Made by a program: the position numbers and the translations under genes
Shown: positions 58,753 to 64,000 of the stretch, one piece after another
How positions within the stretch are numbered: the first letter of the stretch is position 1
Layout: every line of letters starts with the position of its first letter
The notes under the pieces: generated by a model
Database searches by the model: none
Told to the model about the DNA's origin: nothing
Seen by the model: only the letters and a program-made list of their open reading frames with translations
NCBI GenBank assembly: GCA_054601695.1
Contig: BAAHQB010000288.1
Span: forward strand, 62,001 to 126,000
Direction: 5' to 3'
DNA length: 64,000 nucleotides
Source of the DNA: Amorphochlora amoebiformis
Lineage: Eukaryota > Cercozoa > Chlorarachniophyceae

Positions 58753-58785
<33 letters not shown>

Positions 58786-59181
58786 CACATACATTATACA
58801 TATATATATATATTGGCGTAAGTAAATATATGACATGTTAAGGTATGGGTACCGTGGACAGAAAAAACGGTTTCTCCTGGAATACTGCAAATAATTCTTC
58901 GGACTTGATCTGGACATATGCATTGTATATTTGTACATTTGATTAGATTACAAATACATATATCGGACTTGATCTAGACATATGCATTGTATATTTGTAC
59001 ATTTGATTATATTACAAATACATATATCAGACTTGATCTGGACATATTCAGCTTATATTTGTACATTTGATTATATTACAAATACATATATCAGACTTGA
59101 TCTGGACAAATTCATTGTATATTTGTATATATATATACATATACATACATATATATATATATACATATATTTATACAAATA

Positions 59182-59213
<32 letters not shown>

Positions 59214-59456
59214 TATATATATATATATGTCAATATATATTGCCATTGTTAAGATTTGTTTATGTATATACCTTGTCAGCCTTATACAGACGCATCATCA
59301 AATGGTGATCTTGGAAACGGCACTATTCATCAATAAATATATACATACTTAACCTATATATATATATATATATAATATGTATATAAATATATATATATAT
59401 AATATATGTATATAAATATTATCATATATATTATATATATATATATATATATAATA

Positions 59457-59496
<40 letters not shown>

Positions 59497-60209
59497 TGTA
59501 AATATATATATATGTATACATATATGTATGTATATATATATATATGTGTGTGTATATATGTGTAAGAGTATATTGTTACAGCATGTAGAGCTAGCACGGA
59601 ACCTATAGCTAGTTAACTAAGCAGCCGCTGGCTAGACTACCGTAGTTCCTTAGAGTATACGAGTAGTAGCACCATTATCGGAACCCAGAAATTTCATATC
59701 TATACGGTTCCGGAGGAAGTAAGGAAGGGAAGTATTTGACTACCGCACAAAAGTTATCGATAATCAGTAGTCATAATCCAAACGGACTTGAATCGAACTC
59801 TGGACTACCATCAACTATGCCACTGCGCTAACAATATGTATGTGTATGTATATATATATTATATATATATATACATATATGTATATAATATATACATGTA
59901 TAATATATAAATTTGTATGTATTTATGTATACAATGTATATGTAACATATATATATATATATATGCATATACACATATATATATATTTACATATATATAT
60001 ATATATACATATATAAATATATATATATATATGTCATATATATATAAATATATATATACTTACAATTTACATATATATATATGTGTGTGTGTGTTATGCA
60101 GGTATGAATATTCAAAACATGTATACACCTACATGCATGCATACTGGCATATGTATGTGTATATCCCTATGTGTACATTACTATTCATCATTATATATAT
60201 ACATACTAA

Positions 60210-60251
<42 letters not shown>

Positions 60252-60292
60252 TGTATATATCTCATGTATATAATTTTTATAATATATGTATA

Positions 60293-60363
<71 letters not shown>

Positions 60364-61086
60364 AATATTATATATTGTAAATATATATATATGTATACAT
60401 ATATGTATGTATATATATATATATGTGTGTGTATATATGTGTAAGAGTATATTGTTACAGCATGTAGAGCTAGCACGGAACCTATAGCTAGTTAACTAAG
60501 CAGCCGCTGGCTAGACTACCGTAGTTCCTTAGAGTATACGAGTAGTAGCACCATTATCGGAACCCAGAAATTTCTCGGTACCCATACGGTTCCGGAGGAA
60601 GTAAGGAAGGGAAGTATTTGACTACCGCACAAAAGTTATCGATAATCAGTAGTCATAATCCAAACGGACTTGAATCGAACTCTGGACTACCATCAACTAT
60701 GCCACTGCGCTAACAATATGTATGTGTATGTATATATATATTATATATATATATACATATATGTATATAATATATACATGTATAATATATAAATTTGTAT
60801 GTATTTATGTATACAATGTATATGTAACATATATATATATATATATATGCATATACACATATATATATATTTACATATATATATATATATATACATATAT
60901 AAATATATATATATATATGTCATATATATATAAATATATATATACTTACAATTTACATATATATATATGTGTGTGTGTGTTATGCAGGTATGAATATTCA
61001 AAACATGTATACACCTACATGCATGCATACTGGCATATGTATGTGTATATCCCTATGCGTACGATACATATTATAATTACATGCAC

Positions 61087-61139
<53 letters not shown>

Positions 61140-61348
61140 TACACGTACTTATATGAATATTATATATTTATTTACATATACCTAGATATATTGATAAATA
61201 AGAGTACATATGCATATATACATATATATATATATATATGTGTGTATATATATATATATATTCATATTTATATATATGAACACACATAATTGTGTATATA
61301 TTACATGTGTGTGTAAATGTGTATTATATACGTAGGAATCCACACATT

Positions 61349-61439
<91 letters not shown>

Positions 61440-61473
61440 TATATATACAAATAATTACATTAAATATGTATAC

Positions 61474-61505
<32 letters not shown>

Positions 61506-61701
61506 ATATATATAATATGTAAACAAATATATATATATATTATATAGATTTGTACGTATAGTACATACGGGATCTGTTTGATGTTCCCTATGGCCGGTGT
61601 GTGGACAAAGACTGTAGTTTAATTTGCTTATTTTATATAGTTTCCATAACTAAATGTATCTGCATCATTTCTATATATACTTATTATCTATATATATCAA
61701 T

Positions 61702-61744
<43 letters not shown>

Positions 61745-61763
61745 GTGTAAATATATATATGGG

Positions 61764-61798
<35 letters not shown>

Positions 61799-61916
61799 CA
61801 TACACTTAGGCATGCCGTGTAGGTGAAATTGTTGAACATAAGTTAATCATAATCCAAATGGACTTTAACTAAATATTACGGGCTATTAGCCGTGTAATAC
61901 TAAGGTCCGGTGCTGT

Positions 61917-61962
<46 letters not shown>

Positions 61963-62156
61963 GAAGTCTTAAACTATAATACATACATATATATGCATAT
62001 AAATAAGGACATAGGAAACTACTATATCATACTAAAGAGATATATACGCATATACGCCTTTTATTATATAAATATGTGCGACAGACCTCAAAAAAGACTG
62101 TATTATATCTTGACTTCTCCACATCAGAATTTTGTTTTTCTAATATATATATATAC

Positions 62157-62211
<55 letters not shown>

Positions 62212-62242
62212 GGCTCGCATGCAAAATATATTTCTGATATAC

Positions 62243-62289
<47 letters not shown>

Positions 62290-62616
62290 CACATATATAT
62301 ATATGTATTCAAATTTATATGCGTACTTTTTTCTATATGTATGTTAATTATATTTACATATAATATCTGTTGACTATGTATATAAATATATTTATGTATG
62401 TATGTATATGTATTTATATAAGTACAGATATATATATGTATATATATATATATACATTATATATATATATATATATATGCGTGTGTATTATATACATATA
62501 TGTATACAAACCATAGTGCATTATACATTGGTGTTTTGATTGTTGAAGAGAGCAAAGTGGACTGTAACGCTTGTATTCGGAAACCGAACGCCTACGTCGA
62601 CTAACCTCGATCTATA

Positions 62617-62649
<33 letters not shown>

Positions 62650-62748
62650 GTATATATATATATATATATATACATATATATTTATATCTATATATATGTA
62701 TATATATATATTATATGTATATATGTATATATATATATATATATAAAA

Positions 62749-62797
<49 letters not shown>

Positions 62798-62950
62798 ATA
62801 TATATGCATATCATTAGTATTATTAGTATACATTTGATATCTTTGTGTATGTGATATAAAATATGCGATGTCCATATTCGTAGAATTGGTTTTCAGGCTA
62901 GAAAAATACTATTTATTTCACCAATTAATAGTATGTTTGTGTATAATGTT

Positions 62951-62993
<43 letters not shown>

Positions 62994-63171
62994 ATATCTC
63001 TATATATATATATTCAAGGTTAGAGTTTTGAGGATTACGATACCTTAGGGTTGTTGCCCAGTGTTTTTCGCACTTCGTCCACCGCAGATTGACTTCGGCC
63101 GGACTCACTGAATAATATATCAGTTTCCGTTGCGTTAGAGTTATACCTAGAGCTCTTGAGTACAATACCAT
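57507..63171 (-). CDS. Unknown protein, ten exons
   Basis: Exons 63171-63147, 63107-63044, 62611-62527, 62139-62087, 61611-61569, 59322-59272, 58909-58853, 58375-58336, 57859-57797 and 57535-57507 give 169 aa ending in TAG. Phases agree at all junctions. Good coding stretches are [19 protein letters not shown] (beta-strand pattern), [39 protein letters not shown] and [14 protein letters not shown]. The first three exons are less certain, since 63044-63107 and 62527-62611 are open in a second frame too. An extra exon at about 58448-58485 (MLSLVVSEF before GTATAT) would also fit phase and could be an internal start. A segmental duplication sits in the intron between 59322 and 61569. No family is recognised. 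Confidence 0.45.
58905..59125 (-). repeat. Four-fold repeat of the 58909 acceptor region
   Basis: CGGACTTGATCTGGACATAT, GCATTGTATATTTGTACATT and TGATTAGATTACAAATACAT is the exon start plus acceptor and upstream intron in complement. It recurs at 58966, 59030 and 59094 with a roughly 64-bp period. Confidence 0.9.
59572..59835 (-). mobile_element. MITE/SINE-like element, copy 1
   Basis: 264 bp bounded by ATTGTTACAGC and GCGCTAACAAT, which are imperfect inverted repeats, inserted in TA sequence. On the minus strand the right end reads TTAGCGCAGTGGC then GTTCGATTC, close to Pol III A-box and B-box consensus, as in a tRNA-derived SINE. No protein is encoded. Confidence 0.45.
60451..60714 (-). mobile_element. 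MITE/SINE-like element, copy 2
   Basis: Nearly identical to copy 1, differing mainly near TTTCTCGGTACCCATACGG. It was carried along by the segmental duplication and is not an independent insertion. Confidence 0.45.
61080..61560. repeat. (TA)n intron tract
   Basis: TA blocks with TGTGTG islands. No exon is seen. Similar tracts fill 61680-61800, 62150-62500 and 62612-62810. Confidence 0.9.
61800..61922 (-). mobile_element. Diverged fragment of the same element family
   Basis: Ends in GGTGCTGTAACAAT, the same terminal motif, and shares TCATAATCCAAATGGACTT with copies 1 and 2 (TCATAATCCAAACGGACTT). It lies outside the duplication, which supports a mobile family. Confidence 0.4.
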
Positions 63172-63216
63172 GAGAGAATCCAATCAAGATATCGATAGAA
63201 TATACCAAATATTATC

Positions 63217-63459
63217 ATGCTATGCTGGAGATCGCTGGAGATCACGGGGATTGTTGGAGATCTCCTTATCCGGTACTACCAGGTAGTAACGGGATCCAGA
63301 TTGTGGGATGATAGAACGTGCGTCACGTCCGCCATAGAACGTGCGTCACGTCCGCCAAGCTCCGGAATAGTCATCGGGGCTATTCCGGCTTTGGAAATTC
63401 AGTTTTACAACAGCAGATCAAGGGGCAATCAGCGTTATCTCTGGGAGATGGTTGTTTAA
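63217..63459 (+). CDS. Unknown single-exon ORF, 80 aa
   Basis: ATG to TAA in unique DNA, divergent from the minus gene starting at 63171. The C-terminal half has good codon character (AIPALEIQFYNSRSRGNQRY, LWEMVV). A perfect tandem 23-bp repeat (63311-63333 and 63334-63356) is read in two different frames, since 23 is not a multiple of 3. It may instead be part of a longer spliced gene or a 5' leader. No family is recognised. Confidence 0.35.
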   Translation: MLCWRSLEITGIVGDLLIRYYQVVTGSRLWDDRTCVTSAIERASRPPSSGIVIGAIPALEIQFYNSRSRGNQRYLWEMVV

Positions 63460-63493
63460 AGGATATTATTAAGGTTAGGGTTAGGGTTAGATT

Positions 63494-63651
63494 CTAATAC
63501 AAATTTTGTTCGGCGTGGCATCGGTTCTTGGTGCTTCCTGATGTATGTTATGCATGTGTAAATTTGTTTTAATGTGTGTACTGTTTGTGTCTATGTATAT
63601 GCAATACACATGTTTTATATGTACACCCATATACAGAACATACAACATATA

Positions 63652-63719
<68 letters not shown>

Positions 63720-63739
63720 AATACATATATACATATATG

Positions 63740-63777
<38 letters not shown>

Positions 63778-63999
63778 CACACATCCACCATAATAATATA
63801 TCACACCTTTAATATACATTATGATACATACACATGCCATATATCACATATACCATCCCGTACATAGCCCACAATCCTCAAAATCCTAACCTGAGCTCGC
63901 CAGCGCACGAATAAGGTATCCCACATCATCCGAAACATACTAAATATCACTTCAACGCCCACATACGACCGCGAAGGCGTATGACAAACCCGCCTCCAT
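63494..63999 (-). CDS. Unknown small protein, three exons, possibly 5'-truncated
   Basis: Exons 63999-63967, 63939-63891 and 63537-63494 give 41 aa ending in TAG; phases 0 and 1. Residues: [27 protein letters not shown], then [13 protein letters not shown]. The donor GTATGT and acceptor ATTTAG of intron 1 are strong. The second intron holds (TA)n at 63650-63775. The ATG is 1 nt from the window edge, so the true start may lie outside. Family unknown. Confidence 0.4.
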
Positions 64000-64000
64000 G

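Larger units (their letters stand above)
59320..61075. repeat. Tandem segmental duplication, unit about 0.88 kb
   Basis: 59320-60195 and 60176-61075 are near-identical, sharing unique blocks (GCATGTAGAGCTAGCACGGA at 59581 and 60460) and identical TA/TG patterns. The first bases include a copy of the exon 59322 acceptor (ACTATTCATCA). Confidence 0.9.

Overview
This window is nuclear DNA from an intron-rich eukaryote. The intron tracts are mostly (TA)n microsatellite, with interstitial CCCTAA/TTAGGG arrays (the telomere repeat used by many animals, fungi and stramenopiles and some other protists). Long open frames of [25 protein letters not shown] or RVRVRV type are translated repeats and are not annotated. 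Real coding DNA appears as short exons, typically 30-150 nt, each bounded by AG and GT, lying between the repeats. I assembled genes by requiring GT/AG borders and phase agreement across every junction. All models are manual and none has transcript support.

Layout. (+) 1111-9259 is a GcvH-like protein in 11 exons whose lipoyl-lysine position is Glu. (-) 10137-11386 is a small unknown protein. (-) 11796-12279 is a protein with a predicted bipartite plastid-type presequence and a DUF3181-like motif. (-) 12610-13410 is a small acidic protein. (-) 13857-14975 is an HROB/DUF4539-like OB-fold protein. (+) 15114-15910 and (-) 15893-16821 are convergent unknown genes that overlap at their 3' ends. 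(+) 16854-34540 is a complete 20-exon PX-BAR sorting nexin of 427 aa. (+) 35556-35712 is the 3' end of an unknown gene. (-) 35804-53282 is a 22-exon, 517-aa predicted two-pass membrane glycoprotein. (-) 53855-56832, (-) 57507-63171, (+) 63217-63459 and (-) 63494-63999 are unknown proteins.

Organism. If the plastid-type presequence and DUF3181-like domain hold, the source is an alga with a complex (secondary) plastid and TTAGGG-type telomeres. The lineage cannot be fixed from this window.

Main observation. In a large share of the introns, the piece of exon touching a splice site, together with the adjacent splice site and the start of the intron, is present in extra, decayed copies spread through the neighbouring intron. 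The copies are separated by (TA)n and are usually tandem, sometimes inverted. This looks like a recurrent junction-copying process that may have helped inflate the introns, and it creates many decoy splice sites and pseudo-exons.
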